DNA of 54,501 nt from Helicobacter sp. 16-1353. GTDB lineage: Bacteria > Campylobacterota > Campylobacteria > Campylobacterales > Helicobacteraceae. A program made the position numbers and the translations under genes. Positions 37,383-47,869 of this stretch are shown here, piece by piece. The notes beneath the pieces are model-generated. The model did not search any database. It had not been told where the DNA came from and was given only the letters and a program-made list of their open reading frames with translations. How positions within the stretch are numbered: position 1 is the first letter of the stretch; each line of letters starts with the position of its first letter. Location of the stretch: NCBI RefSeq assembly GCF_003288815.1, contig NZ_NHYM01000012.1:1-54501 (forward strand), written 5' to 3'.

Positions 37383-38750
37383 TTAGAATAGCTCTTTTAG
37401 CCATTTCATAAATTTATCTCCAGTTTTATTTTTTCCTTTATCTAGCTTGATTTCTATATTATTTTTTTCATTTTTATTCTCTTCGTTTTTTGACATTACC
37501 AAATCTGTCAAATCACTTTCCTTATCATTCAAATCGGATAAATTTGAGTTTTCAGGAGATTTATTTTGATTGTATTTTAATTTTTTATTAGAATCTAGCT
37601 CATAATTTGTATATTTTCCAGAACCATAAAGTATTAGACCTATTACCGTTGCATATGCTGGGTCTTTTAGAGAATCAAATGAGCCGTTTATCTCCTTTGG
37701 ATTTGCTATTCTTACGGGGAGATTTTTAAATACATTGGAAGTTAATTCTCTTAAGCCTTTCATATATGCCATTCCACCAGTGATAACAATACCAGCTCCT
37801 AGATTATTTCTTAGCTCACTCACTTCGATTGCATTTTCAATCATTTGTAATGTCTCTAAAACACGAGAAACCACCACTCCGTGTAAAATTTCCAATGATA
37901 CTTCTCTTCTTTCGTCAGTGCCTATTGTCGGTATATCAAGTGTGTATGTTATCTCTTCTGGGGTTAAGTCAAATAAAGTGCCAAAGTCAATTTTTATCTT
38001 TTCTGCTGCTGCTGGAGTGGTGCTAAGAACCATAACAATATCTTGAGTAACATGCCCAGAGCCCACTCCTAAAAAATAATTATATCTCATAGAGTTTCCA
38101 GAATGTATCATAATATCGCAACTACTAGCACCCATATCAATACAGGCAACACCTAATTCTTTTTCATCATTTGTTAAAACAGCAATCGATGAAGCATAAG
38201 CACTTAAAACTATTTCACTTACTTCAATCCCTGCATTTCTAACTGCTTTTTTAAGATTCTCCAATCCGCTTTTTTGTGCTGTTACTATATGGACAGATAC
38301 TTCAAGCCTTGTTCCGCTCATACCAAATGGGTCATCTATATATTCCCTGCCATCTACCTTAAATAAATATGGTAAAACATGTAATACTTCGTGATTATTG
38401 GGAATATTTGCATTATATAGGGCTGTTTGCATAACCCTATTTATTTCTTGGATTCCTATGTCATTATGCGGATTATTTATTATTCCTGTGCTATTTATGC
38501 TTTTTGTATAAGCTCCGGATATTGATATTATCGCTTGAGATATATTTGTTCCAGCGATTCTTTTTGCATCATTTACAGATTCTTTTATCGACCTACTAGC
38601 TTGTTCTATATTTACTATTGCACCTTTTCTAACTCCCTTTGCAGGTTGAACCCCCATACCTATGATGTGTGGATTCCCGGATTTTATTTCTGCAATCAAA
38701 GAACATATTTTTGAAGAACCTATGTCAATGCCTAGGATTACTTGTTCCAA
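37383..38750 (-). CDS. ftsA: Cell division protein FtsA
   Basis: FtsA is the actin-like protein that tethers FtsZ to the membrane. The 455-residue product has the phosphate-1 motif GIDIGSSKICSLIAE, the 1C domain, phosphate-2 ACIDMGASSCDIMIH and the GAGIVITGGMAYMKGL adenosine motif. It ends in the amphipathic membrane-targeting helix GDKFMKWLKELF. A low-complexity Asn/Lys-rich linker precedes that helix. The TTG start follows AAAGGA and sits right after the ppiD stop. Confidence 0.96.
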   Translation of the reverse strand: MEQVILGIDIGSSKICSLIAEIKSGNPHIIGMGVQPAKGVRKGAIVNIEQASRSIKESVNDAKRIAGTNISQAIISISGAYTKSINSTGIINNPHNDIGIQEINRVMQTALYNANIPNNHEVLHVLPYLFKVDGREYIDDPFGMSGTRLEVSVHIVTAQKSGLENLKKAVRNAGIEVSEIVLSAYASSIAVLTNDEKELGVACIDMGASSCDIMIHSGNSMRYNYFLGVGSGHVTQDIVMVLSTTPAAAEKIKIDFGTLFDLTPEEITYTLDIPTIGTDERREVSLEILHGVVVSRVLETLQMIENAIEVSELRNNLGAGIVITGGMAYMKGLRELTSNVFKNLPVRIANPKEINGSFDSLKDPAYATVIGLILYGSGKYTNYELDSNKKLKYNQNKSPENSNLSDLNDKESDLTDLVMSKNEENKNEKNNIEIKLDKGKNKTGDKFMKWLKELF

Positions 38751-38751
38751 C

Positions 38752-40200
38752 TTATGAATCCTTTCTTAGATTATTTGTTATTTTATATGTATTAGCTAAA
38801 AAATCAAGAATAGTTTGCTCTAAAAATACAGATTTTATATTATTCAACACTCCTGAAGTTAAAGAATCTTTTAGCATTTTTTGTTCCATAATCTTATATA
38901 AAATCGCCTTATTACCTACAATCAAATAATCATTTTGTTTATCTGTGTTAAAAACTTTCGTTAATAATTGCTGTTTTTCAAAATCAGCAAGCCCCGGAAT
39001 CGGCTTTGTATCATCTATAGAAAAATATCCAATATCAACGCCTTTAAATAGATTGATTCTAGATTCTACATATTTTTTAAATGCTTCTTGTTTTGCTATA
39101 GGATAATAATCTTCCATAATCTTACTTTTTGCGTCTTTAAAGCTTTGTATCGTTTGTGGAATCTTTTTTATAACCTTTATTGTAATAAATACATCATCAT
39201 CTAAAATAGGCTTTATTATATCCCCATCTTTCGCAGAATTCAATGCTTGTAATATATCATCATTTATATCATTTTCATTTATAGTTTTTTTATTTCCCTC
39301 TATCTTGCTATCTTTAAAATCAACATATGATTTAAGTGCAACTTTTTGGGCTTCTCTTTTTTGGAAATCTTTTATTAATGTGTCTTTTATAGTATCAAAT
39401 TCAGCTATAACTCCATCTGTTGCATAATTTGCCTTATTTTCATCATAATAGTTTTTTAATTCTTCTTGGTTTGGTTGTATATCATCTAGTTTTGCTTCTA
39501 TAATCTCAACCTCAAATTCTTTTTGCGTTTTATATGAATCCTTGTGATTTTCGTAAAATTCTTCTAATTCTTTATCTGTTATATTAACTTTGATTTGATT
39601 ATCTGTTACTATCTGTATAAAAAGCCTATCTTGTAGATTTATAGGCAATGATAGAATCTCTTTTTCAAATGGTGTTACAATGCTAGGAAATATTTCTAGT
39701 ATTTTTTGTATCATTAAATCTTTTTTAATGCTTTCCTCAAAAACAGCAGGCTTTAGTCTATTTTGCTTTAAAATCTCTTTATATAAACTAGCATCAAAAA
39801 CGCCATCTTTTTTAAAATCTGCAATGTCTTGTATCTCTTTGGCAATATCCTCATCACTTATTCGTATTCCAGAATCTAGTGCAAAATTTTCTAATAATGC
39901 CTTATCTATGAGTCTTTTTATCGTAATATCTTCTAAACCAAGTAGTTTTGCTTGCTCATTATCAAGTGGTTTTCCCATCAAGGCAGTGTATTGTTCATTG
40001 TATTGTCTGTATAAGATTTGATATTCTCTATTAAAATCATCAACACTTATTGAAATATCACCAACTTTCGCAACGCTAGAAGATGATGAAGAAAAATTAT
40101 ATGCACCCCAGCCAACCATACCAGCGGCAATAAATGCTATAGTGCTTATCCAGATTGTGATAATTAAGTATTTTTTGTGTTTTTGCATCCAAGTAATCAT
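38752..40200 (-). CDS. PpiD/SurA-like periplasmic chaperone, membrane anchored
   Basis: The product (482 residues) is started at the ATG at 40200, giving MITWMQKHKKYLIITIWIS as I recall for HP0977. The longer open frame adds 24 residues that relatives lack. One N-terminal membrane helix (about 12-33) is followed by a SurA_N chaperone domain (about 50-190) and a long charged helical region. I cannot clearly see a parvulin active site, so it may be a chaperone without isomerase activity. It heads the ftsA-ftsZ cluster and is divergent from bioA. Confidence 0.82.
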   Translation of the reverse strand: MITWMQKHKKYLIITIWISTIAFIAAGMVGWGAYNFSSSSSSVAKVGDISISVDDFNREYQILYRQYNEQYTALMGKPLDNEQAKLLGLEDITIKRLIDKALLENFALDSGIRISDEDIAKEIQDIADFKKDGVFDASLYKEILKQNRLKPAVFEESIKKDLMIQKILEIFPSIVTPFEKEILSLPINLQDRLFIQIVTDNQIKVNITDKELEEFYENHKDSYKTQKEFEVEIIEAKLDDIQPNQEELKNYYDENKANYATDGVIAEFDTIKDTLIKDFQKREAQKVALKSYVDFKDSKIEGNKKTINENDINDDILQALNSAKDGDIIKPILDDDVFITIKVIKKIPQTIQSFKDAKSKIMEDYYPIAKQEAFKKYVESRINLFKGVDIGYFSIDDTKPIPGLADFEKQQLLTKVFNTDKQNDYLIVGNKAILYKIMEQKMLKDSLTSGVLNNIKSVFLEQTILDFLANTYKITNNLRKDS

Positions 40201-40305
40201 AATATGTGCTGTTCCTATATAAATTAAGCTAAATTCTAGCAAAAAGAGTATAATTTTGCGATTATAGCACAAAATTATTTTTAATAAAAATATAAGGTTT
40301 TATTT

Positions 40306-41598
40306 ATGAATGCTAAAACTTTATTGCAAGATGATTTAAGATATATTTGGCATCCTTGCACTCAAATGAAAGATATGGATAATTTTCCTATTTTACCGAT
40401 AAAATCTGGAAAAGGAGTGTATCTCTATGATTTTGATGATAATAAATATATTGATTGTATTAGCTCGTGGTGGGTAAATATTTTCGGGCATAATAATTCC
40501 TACATCAATGCAAGATTAAAAGAGCAAATTGACATATTAGAGCATATTATTTTCGCTGGATACACGCACGAGGGGATAGTTCGATTATCAAAACGATTAA
40601 TTTCAGCATTACCAAATAAACTTGATAAATGTTTTTACGCCGATAATGGAAGCTCTGCTGTGGAGATAGCATTAAAAATGAGTCATCATCTAAATCTTTT
40701 GCAAGGTAAAAATAAAAGTATTTTTTTATCACTTCAAAATTCTTATCACGGCGAGACTATAGGGGCTTTGAGTGTTTGTGATATTGGAATCTACAAGCAA
40801 ACTTATAAAAATATTTTAATATCAAATATGCAAACTCCTATTCCAAAAGATTCCACTAGGGATTCTATTAATATTGCTTTAAATGAGCTAGATTCTATAT
40901 TACAAAAACATAGCAATAGTATTTGTGCGTTTATATTAGAACCATTAGTTCAGTGTGCAGGGGGAATGAATATATACCCAAAAGAGTTTGTAAAAGAGGC
41001 TTCTAAAATGTGCAAAGAGGCTGGAATCTATGTTATTTTTGATGAAATTGCAGTTGGTTTTGGGCGAAGTGGAGAGATGTTTGCATTAGAAGAATGTGAA
41101 TCTACACCCGATTTTTTATGCTTATCAAAAGGTATTACAGGTGGATATTTGCCTTTATCTGTCGTTGTTGTTAGCGATGATACTTATGATGCTTTTTATG
41201 GGGATTATAATAAATCTTTTTTGCATTCTCATAGTTATAATGGCAATCCACTTGCCGTTGCTTGTGCAAATGCTACATTTGATATTTTTGAAAACAATAA
41301 TATTATAGAAAATAATAGAATGCTAAGTGATTTTATTTTTGATAAATTTTGTGAATTAAGTGAGTTTAGCATAGTTTCAAATATTCGTAGAAAAGGTATG
41401 ATTTTCGCCTTTGATTTAGATGTAAAATATGATAGAAGTTTTAGCTTAAGATTTGCGAATCTAGCACTAAAAGAGGGGCTAATTATCCGTCCATTGGGTA
41501 ATGTAGTTTATTTTATGCCACCATATGTGATTACAAAAGAAGAGGTTATTTTTGTTATTAATGCACTTAAAAATATCATCAAAACTTTAGGCAAATAG
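40306..41598 (+). CDS. bioA: Adenosylmethionine-8-amino-7-oxononanoate aminotransferase
   Basis: BioA converts KAPA to DAPA, the antepenultimate step of biotin synthesis, with S-adenosylmethionine as amino donor. The 430-residue class III aminotransferase has the N-terminal IWHPCTQMKD motif typical of BioA, NGSSAVEIALKM, SYHGETIGALSV and DEIAVGFGRSG. The PLP lysine lies in CLSKGITGGYLPLS. It is divergent from ppiD, as in H. pylori (HP0976/HP0977). Upstream substrate supply in this genome involves BioV at 21335. Confidence 0.97.
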   Translation: MNAKTLLQDDLRYIWHPCTQMKDMDNFPILPIKSGKGVYLYDFDDNKYIDCISSWWVNIFGHNNSYINARLKEQIDILEHIIFAGYTHEGIVRLSKRLISALPNKLDKCFYADNGSSAVEIALKMSHHLNLLQGKNKSIFLSLQNSYHGETIGALSVCDIGIYKQTYKNILISNMQTPIPKDSTRDSINIALNELDSILQKHSNSICAFILEPLVQCAGGMNIYPKEFVKEASKMCKEAGIYVIFDEIAVGFGRSGEMFALEECESTPDFLCLSKGITGGYLPLSVVVVSDDTYDAFYGDYNKSFLHSHSYNGNPLAVACANATFDIFENNNIIENNRMLSDFIFDKFCELSEFSIVSNIRRKGMIFAFDLDVKYDRSFSLRFANLALKEGLIIRPLGNVVYFMPPYVITKEEVIFVINALKNIIKTLGK

Positions 41599-41610
41599 AT
41601 TTGCGACTAA

Positions 41611-42468
<858 letters not shown>

Positions 42469-42479
42469 GAGATTTATTT

Positions 42480-42698
42480 ATGGAAAGAATTGAAGAAGTT
42501 TTAGAAAAAGCTTTAGAAAAAGTTGATAATGATAGATATAAACTATCTTGCTTTGTTTTTAGTAGAGTAAAAGAGTTAGGCGAAGGTGCAACTCCTCTTG
42601 TAAATATGGATGTAACACAATATAAATTGACAGATATTGCATTAAAAGAGATAGCTGAAGGCAAGATTTTTATAGATAGAATTGATACTATAGATTAA
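42480..42698 (+). CDS. rpoZ: RNA polymerase omega subunit
   Basis: The 72-residue protein matches the epsilon-type omega subunit (MERIEEVLEKALEKV, YKLSCFVFSRVKEL), in length and in position between pyrH and spoT. Omega helps assemble the beta-prime subunit and in many bacteria links RNA polymerase to ppGpp. Its placement next to spoT is therefore functionally apt. A good AGGAG site (42466-42470) lies upstream. Confidence 0.93.
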   Translation: MERIEEVLEKALEKVDNDRYKLSCFVFSRVKELGEGATPLVNMDVTQYKLTDIALKEIAEGKIFIDRIDTID

Positions 42699-42726
42699 TC
42701 CTAAAAGTTAGGATAGAGATTGGGTT

Positions 42727-44883
42727 ATGAATCTATTTTCTTCATTAAATGATATTGACACCATTGACAAAGCCACCGATAGATTAGAAAATATACTATT
42801 CTATTCGATGAGTCCAAAGGTTAGGAATGCCCTAAATGCCTGCATTGCCGCACACGAAGGACAGGTTCGAAAAAGTGGGATTCCATATGCCATACACCCC
42901 ATTTTAGTTTCGTGCATTGTGGCGTATTATGGTGGGGAAGAATCTATGATTTGTGCGGCTCTTTTACACGATGTGGTTGAAGATACGGATTATGATATTG
43001 ATTGGATTGAGAGCGAGTTTGGCGATGATGTAGCAAGTTTGGTGGATTCCCTAACTAAAATCGTTGATATACGAAAAGAGGAGATTCCCTCCTCCAGCGA
43101 TACGAATGAAAAGCTCGTAGCCTCCGCCCTATCGTTTCGTAAAATGCTAATTGCCTCGATTAAAGATATTCGTGCACTTGTGATAAAAATCAGCGATAGA
43201 ATGCATAATATGCTAACTCTAGATGTTCTCCCAGAGCATAAACAACGGAGAATCTCCGAAGAAACGCTCGTAGTTTACGCCCCAATTGCTCATAGACTTG
43301 GAATCTCATCGATAAAAAACGAGCTTGAAGACAAGAGCTTTTATTATATTTTTCGCGATGATTACAATAGGATTAATTCTTATTTAGATTCTCATCGCCA
43401 AGATTTGGTTTTAAAGCTAAATAATTTCATCGCTAAGGTTTCATCAATACTTATGCAAAATGGCTTTATGGAATCTGATTTTAGGATTGAAAGTCGTATA
43501 AAGCGACCTTATTCCATATTTCTAAAAATGCAAAAAAAGGGCGTTAGCATTGATGAGATTCTGGACTTACTAGCTATTAGAATTATCGTAAATAAGGATA
43601 TTGACTGCTATAAGGCTTTAGGGATAATCCATCTAAATCTAAAGCCGATAATTTCAAGATTCAAGGACTATATTGCACTCCCAAAGGAAAATGGCTATCA
43701 AACGATTCACACCACCGTTTTTGATGAATCCTCTATTTTTGAAGTGCAGATTCGCACCATTAAGATGCATAATTCCGCGGAGTTTGGCGTAGCAGCACAT
43801 TGGAAATATAAAAATACTGGAATTGTCCCATCAATGGATTGGCTTAGCAATCTCCAATACCAAGATAATAATATTGAGGAGTTTTATGAACTCGCTAAAA
43901 ATGATTTGTATAGAGAGGATATTGTTGTATTTTCCCCAGCAGGTGATACCTATACGCTTCCGGTGGGTGCGGTGGCACTAGACTTCGCATATGCGGTGCA
44001 TACGGAATTAGGGAGCTACGCCAAAGAGGCATATATCAATAATCAAAAATCCTCGCTTCTTACGACTTTAAAAAGTGGCGATATTGTGCGGATTATTCGT
44101 GGTAATCATTTAGAGCCAAAATGCACTTGGATTGATGCGGTAAAAACCTCGAGGGCAAAAAGTAATCTAAAACTTCAATGTGCCCAAAAGCTAAGGGAAA
44201 TCGAGCAGAAATCTGCCATAAATATCCTTTCTACGATATTTTTCGACCATAATCTAAATGTAGTTGAGGGCTTTGTAAAAGAAAATAATCTCCTTTCTTC
44301 TATCTCAAAATGCACGAAAGATTTGGATTTTCTAATCGATGTGAAAAATCGCATTAAAAATAATCTTAAAAATAATGTAAATTTCCTATCCAAAATTCGC
44401 CTAGATAGATTAAAGCTAAAAAAGCAGGAGTTTAATAATCTAATTATTTATTCCAATCACACGATTTCTGAGACGCTTTTTGATTATTGTTGCCACCCAA
44501 AGCATAATGATGAGGTTTTGGCGATTAAGAATGGCTCTAAGGTCTTTATCCACCACAAGCTTTGCGAGCGAGCGGGACTAGAGGTAAATAATGGGGCTAG
44601 AATGGTGTATGTGGATTGGAAAGAGGATAGTGCAAACTCATATAAAGTAATAGTGGGATTGGAGGATAGAAAGGGAACTTTGGCTACTTTCCTATCCACT
44701 CTTGCAAAATATGATTGCAATGTAACTGGAATCTCCTATAGTGGGTATAAAAATCAGTTTATGACGACTTGTGAGATTGTATTTGAAAGCACCACAAATG
44801 ATATAAAAACATTGCGGAATCTGCTCTCAAAAAAATATAAAATAATTGATTTTTTTAGCCTAAAAGACGCATATACACAATAA
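42727..44883 (+). CDS. spoT: Bifunctional (p)ppGpp synthetase/hydrolase SpoT
   Basis: This single Rel/Spo homologue makes and degrades (p)ppGpp in the stringent response. The 718-residue protein has an intact HD hydrolase (HPILVSC, LLHDVVEDTD, ISDRMHNM), a synthetase domain (RIKRPYSIFLKM, YQTIHTTV, EVQIRT) and a TGS domain (FSPAGDTYTLPVGAVALDFAYAVH). A C-terminal ACT domain (about 640-715) completes it. Both catalytic sites look complete. It is in the same cluster as rpoZ. Confidence 0.96.
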   Translation: MNLFSSLNDIDTIDKATDRLENILFYSMSPKVRNALNACIAAHEGQVRKSGIPYAIHPILVSCIVAYYGGEESMICAALLHDVVEDTDYDIDWIESEFGDDVASLVDSLTKIVDIRKEEIPSSSDTNEKLVASALSFRKMLIASIKDIRALVIKISDRMHNMLTLDVLPEHKQRRISEETLVVYAPIAHRLGISSIKNELEDKSFYYIFRDDYNRINSYLDSHRQDLVLKLNNFIAKVSSILMQNGFMESDFRIESRIKRPYSIFLKMQKKGVSIDEILDLLAIRIIVNKDIDCYKALGIIHLNLKPIISRFKDYIALPKENGYQTIHTTVFDESSIFEVQIRTIKMHNSAEFGVAAHWKYKNTGIVPSMDWLSNLQYQDNNIEEFYELAKNDLYREDIVVFSPAGDTYTLPVGAVALDFAYAVHTELGSYAKEAYINNQKSSLLTTLKSGDIVRIIRGNHLEPKCTWIDAVKTSRAKSNLKLQCAQKLREIEQKSAINILSTIFFDHNLNVVEGFVKENNLLSSISKCTKDLDFLIDVKNRIKNNLKNNVNFLSKIRLDRLKLKKQEFNNLIIYSNHTISETLFDYCCHPKHNDEVLAIKNGSKVFIHHKLCERAGLEVNNGARMVYVDWKEDSANSYKVIVGLEDRKGTLATFLSTLAKYDCNVTGISYSGYKNQFMTTCEIVFESTTNDIKTLRNLLSKKYKIIDFFSLKDAYTQ

Positions 44884-44903
44884 ATTTTAAGAAAGGGGAA
44901 AGC

Positions 44904-46112
44904 GTGGAATCTAAGATAATTGAAGCAATGAGCGAGATAGAACGAGGCTCTAGCGAGATAATTGGACTAGATTATATTAAAAGCTTGGTTGAAAGATTCT
45001 TTAAAACTGGGCAGAGATTTATAGTAAAGGCTGGATTCGACCCGACTGCGCCGGATTTGCATTTGGGGCATAGTGTGCTTTTATCCAAACTTGCGACTTT
45101 AGAGCGATATGGCGGGGAGATAAAGTTTTTAATTGGCGACTTTACGGCGATGATTGGCGACCCAAGTGGCAAAAGTGAAACAAGGAAAATCCTAAGCCGC
45201 GAAGAGGTGCTAAAAAACGCCCAAACTTATAAAGAGCAGGTTGGCAAGATTCTTGGGAGTAGCAAGTTTGAGATTTGCTTTAACTCCACTTGGCTTAGCA
45301 AATTAGGTAGCGAGGGAATGCTACAATTAACTTCAAAATTCTCCGTTGCACGAATGCTAGAGCGAGATGACTTCGCCAAAAGGCATAAGGAAAATCTCCC
45401 AATAAGCATTGTGGAGTTTATGTATCCGCTTTTGCAAGGCTATGATAGTGTGGCTATGGAGTGCGACATCGAGTGTGGCGGAAACGACCAAAAGTTTAAT
45501 TTGCTAGTTGGGCGAAGTATGCAACGCTCTTATGGGCTTTCTAAGGAGCAATCCGTGCTTATGATGCCACTTTTAGAGGGGCTTGATGGCGTGGCTAAGA
45601 TGAGTAAGTCGCTTGGGAATTACATCGGCATTACTGATGAGCCAAATGAGATGTATGCTAAGATTCTAAGCATTTCGGATTCTATGATGTGGCGGTATTA
45701 TGAGCTTTTAAGTGGCATTAGTCTAAAGGAATTAAAGGCGTTAAGAGAGGGCGTGGAATCTGCTAAGATTCACCCAAAAAAGGCAAAAGAGGATTTAGCA
45801 CTAGAAATTGTGGCAAAATACCACGATGAAAAAGCCGCAAAAAAGGCGAAAGAAAACTTCGATGCGATTTTTTCAAAAGATTTGATTCCGGAGGATTTAG
45901 AGGAATTCGAGGGGGAATCTAACACTTGGATTTGCAAATTTCTAGTAGATTCTGGTATGGCGAAATCCACTTCAGAGGCAAGGCGAGACATTAAGGCAGG
46001 GGCGTTTAGGATTGAGGGCGAAAAGTTATTTGATGAAAATTTTAAGCTTAAATCTGGTATATATGTAATGCAGATTGGCAAAAGAAAATTTGTGAGAGCA
46101 AAAATAAAATGA
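44904..46112 (+). CDS. tyrS: Tyrosyl-tRNA synthetase
   Basis: TyrS charges tRNA-Tyr. The 402-residue class I enzyme has the HIGH-type motif PDLHLGHS, GDFTAMIGDPSG and the KMSKS loop. A C-terminal S4 RNA-binding domain (about 340-402, STSEARRDIKAGAFRI) follows. The start is GTG with AAGGGG upstream; the resulting N terminus MESKIIEAMSEIERG aligns with that of H. pylori. Its stop overlaps the next ATG by four bases. Confidence 0.97.
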   Translation: MESKIIEAMSEIERGSSEIIGLDYIKSLVERFFKTGQRFIVKAGFDPTAPDLHLGHSVLLSKLATLERYGGEIKFLIGDFTAMIGDPSGKSETRKILSREEVLKNAQTYKEQVGKILGSSKFEICFNSTWLSKLGSEGMLQLTSKFSVARMLERDDFAKRHKENLPISIVEFMYPLLQGYDSVAMECDIECGGNDQKFNLLVGRSMQRSYGLSKEQSVLMMPLLEGLDGVAKMSKSLGNYIGITDEPNEMYAKILSISDSMMWRYYELLSGISLKELKALREGVESAKIHPKKAKEDLALEIVAKYHDEKAAKKAKENFDAIFSKDLIPEDLEEFEGESNTWICKFLVDSGMAKSTSEARRDIKAGAFRIEGEKLFDENFKLKSGIYVMQIGKRKFVRAKIK

Positions 46113-47203
46113 CAAAAACTACTCTAAAATCACTTAAAATAGGCAAATACACTATAAAATACCCAATCATACAAGGCGGAATGGGCGTGGGTATAAGCTG
46201 GGACGAGTTAGCTGGGAATGTCTCGCTAAATGGGGCGTTGGGGACTATTAGCTGTGTGGGGACTGGATACTATAAAAAAATGCATTTTGCAGAGAAAATC
46301 GTCCGCTCAAAGCCATTTGAAGCGATAAACTTCTACTCCAAAAATGCCCTTTTTGAAATATTTAAAAACGCTAGGAAAATCTGCGGAGATTCCCCACTTG
46401 CCGCAAATATTTTATACGCCATAAACGAATATGGCAGAGTGGTAAAAGATGCGTGTGAAGCGGGGGCAAATATCATAATCACTGGAGCTGGTCTCCCTAC
46501 AAATATGCCGGAATTTACCAAGAACTTCCCAGATGTCGCACTCGTGCCGATAGTATCGTCCGCAAAAGCGTTGCGAATCTTGTGTAAACGCTGGAAGGAG
46601 CGATATAATCGCATTCCGGACGCCGTGATTGTGGAGGGACCTTTGAGTGGCGGACATCAAGGGTGTAAATATGAGGACTGCTTCAAGGAGGAATTTCAGC
46701 TAGAAAATATCCTTGCAGATGTGTTGATAGAGGCGAAAAATCAAGGCGATATCCCAGTAATTGCCGCTGGGGGAATCTGGGATAGAGGTGATATTGATAG
46801 ATTTATGGCTTTGGGAGCCTCCGGGGTGCAAATGGCGACTAGATTCCTAGGGACTTATGAGTGCGACGCAAAGGCGTATTTGGATATTATGCCACAAATC
46901 AAAAAAGACGACATAAAGCTTATAAAATCCCCAGTGGGCTACCCAGCAAGGGCGTTAAATGTGGGAATCTTAAGGGCGTTGGAAAATGGCACCGCCCCAA
47001 AAATCGCTTGTGTTAGCAACTGCGTCCAGCCCTGCCACAGAGGAGTTGAGGCGAAAAAGGTGGGATATTGCATAGCTGATAGACTAGGCGATGCGAGTAA
47101 TGGGAACCTAGAAACAGGGCTTTATTTCAGTGGCTCAAATGGCTATAGGATTGATAAAATAATCCGCGTAAAAGAGCTAATCGGCGAGTTAGTGCGAGAC
47201 TAA
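46109..47203 (+). CDS. Nitronate monooxygenase family flavoprotein
   Basis: This 364-residue FMN-binding TIM-barrel protein has IIQGGMGVGISWDELAG, the GPLSGGHQG motif and the phosphate-binding AAGGIWDRGDIDRF region. These belong to the nitronate monooxygenase (2-nitropropane dioxygenase)/FabK-like family. Likely roles are oxidation of toxic nitronates or, less likely, an enoyl-ACP reductase-like activity. It is coupled to tyrS by an ATGA overlap, as in H. pylori (HP0773). Confidence 0.88.
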   Translation: MTKTTLKSLKIGKYTIKYPIIQGGMGVGISWDELAGNVSLNGALGTISCVGTGYYKKMHFAEKIVRSKPFEAINFYSKNALFEIFKNARKICGDSPLAANILYAINEYGRVVKDACEAGANIIITGAGLPTNMPEFTKNFPDVALVPIVSSAKALRILCKRWKERYNRIPDAVIVEGPLSGGHQGCKYEDCFKEEFQLENILADVLIEAKNQGDIPVIAAGGIWDRGDIDRFMALGASGVQMATRFLGTYECDAKAYLDIMPQIKKDDIKLIKSPVGYPARALNVGILRALENGTAPKIACVSNCVQPCHRGVEAKKVGYCIADRLGDASNGNLETGLYFSGSNGYRIDKIIRVKELIGELVRD

Positions 47204-47224
47204 GCCAAAGCCAAAAGCGAACAA

Positions 47225-47869
47225 ATGAACGAGGTTTTAGAAAATAAGCTAAATATCAAAAGCCAATTTGAGCTAGATAAGCAAGAGGAGCTTATTAGCA
47301 AAAAACGGGCTTTGAGGTTATTTGATAATAAAAATTTCATTTCTTGCGATATTTATAAATTTGATTTTTTGGCAAAAATTCATAAATTTCTATTTGAGGA
47401 AATCTATCATTTTGCAGGGCAGATAAGGACGCAGAATATCTCAAAAGGTGGCTTTCGCTTTGCCCCAGTTCTCTACATAAATGAGGCGATAAAAAAGGTC
47501 GAAAATATGCCAAATGGCTCATTTGATGAGATAGTCGAAAAATATGTAGAGATGAATATAATCCACCCCTTTAGAGAGGGGAATGGCAGGAGTATGCGAA
47601 TCTGGCTTGATTTTATGATGCGAGACGCCCTAAAACTCACTATCGAGTGGAGCCGAATCTCCAAAGCGGATTATATGTTAGCTATGGAGCGAAGCCCTAT
47701 AAAGGACACCGAAATTAAAGCGTTGCTTAAAAATGCATTAAACCAAGATATAGGCGAATTCTCACTATTTGCAAGAAATGTCGATATTAGCTACTCTTAC
47801 GAGGGCTACGACTTTTATACGAGTTTTGAGCTTTTAAAATCAATTGATGAAAATAGGAAAAAGATTTGA
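47225..47869 (+). CDS. Fic-domain protein (AMP transferase family)
   Basis: The 214-residue protein has a complete Fic active-site loop HPFREGNGR (H114-R122), which normally transfers AMP from ATP to a Ser, Thr or Tyr hydroxyl of a target protein. A C-terminal helix contains SIDEN, close to but not matching the class III inhibitory motif [S/T]xxxE[G/N]. No separate FicA-type antitoxin lies next to it. It sits between the nitronate monooxygenase gene and amiA, where H. pylori has no fic gene as I recall, so it looks like an insertion. The stop overlaps the amiA start (TTGA). Confidence 0.9.
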   Translation: MNEVLENKLNIKSQFELDKQEELISKKRALRLFDNKNFISCDIYKFDFLAKIHKFLFEEIYHFAGQIRTQNISKGGFRFAPVLYINEAIKKVENMPNGSFDEIVEKYVEMNIIHPFREGNGRSMRIWLDFMMRDALKLTIEWSRISKADYMLAMERSPIKDTEIKALLKNALNQDIGEFSLFARNVDISYSYEGYDFYTSFELLKSIDENRKKI

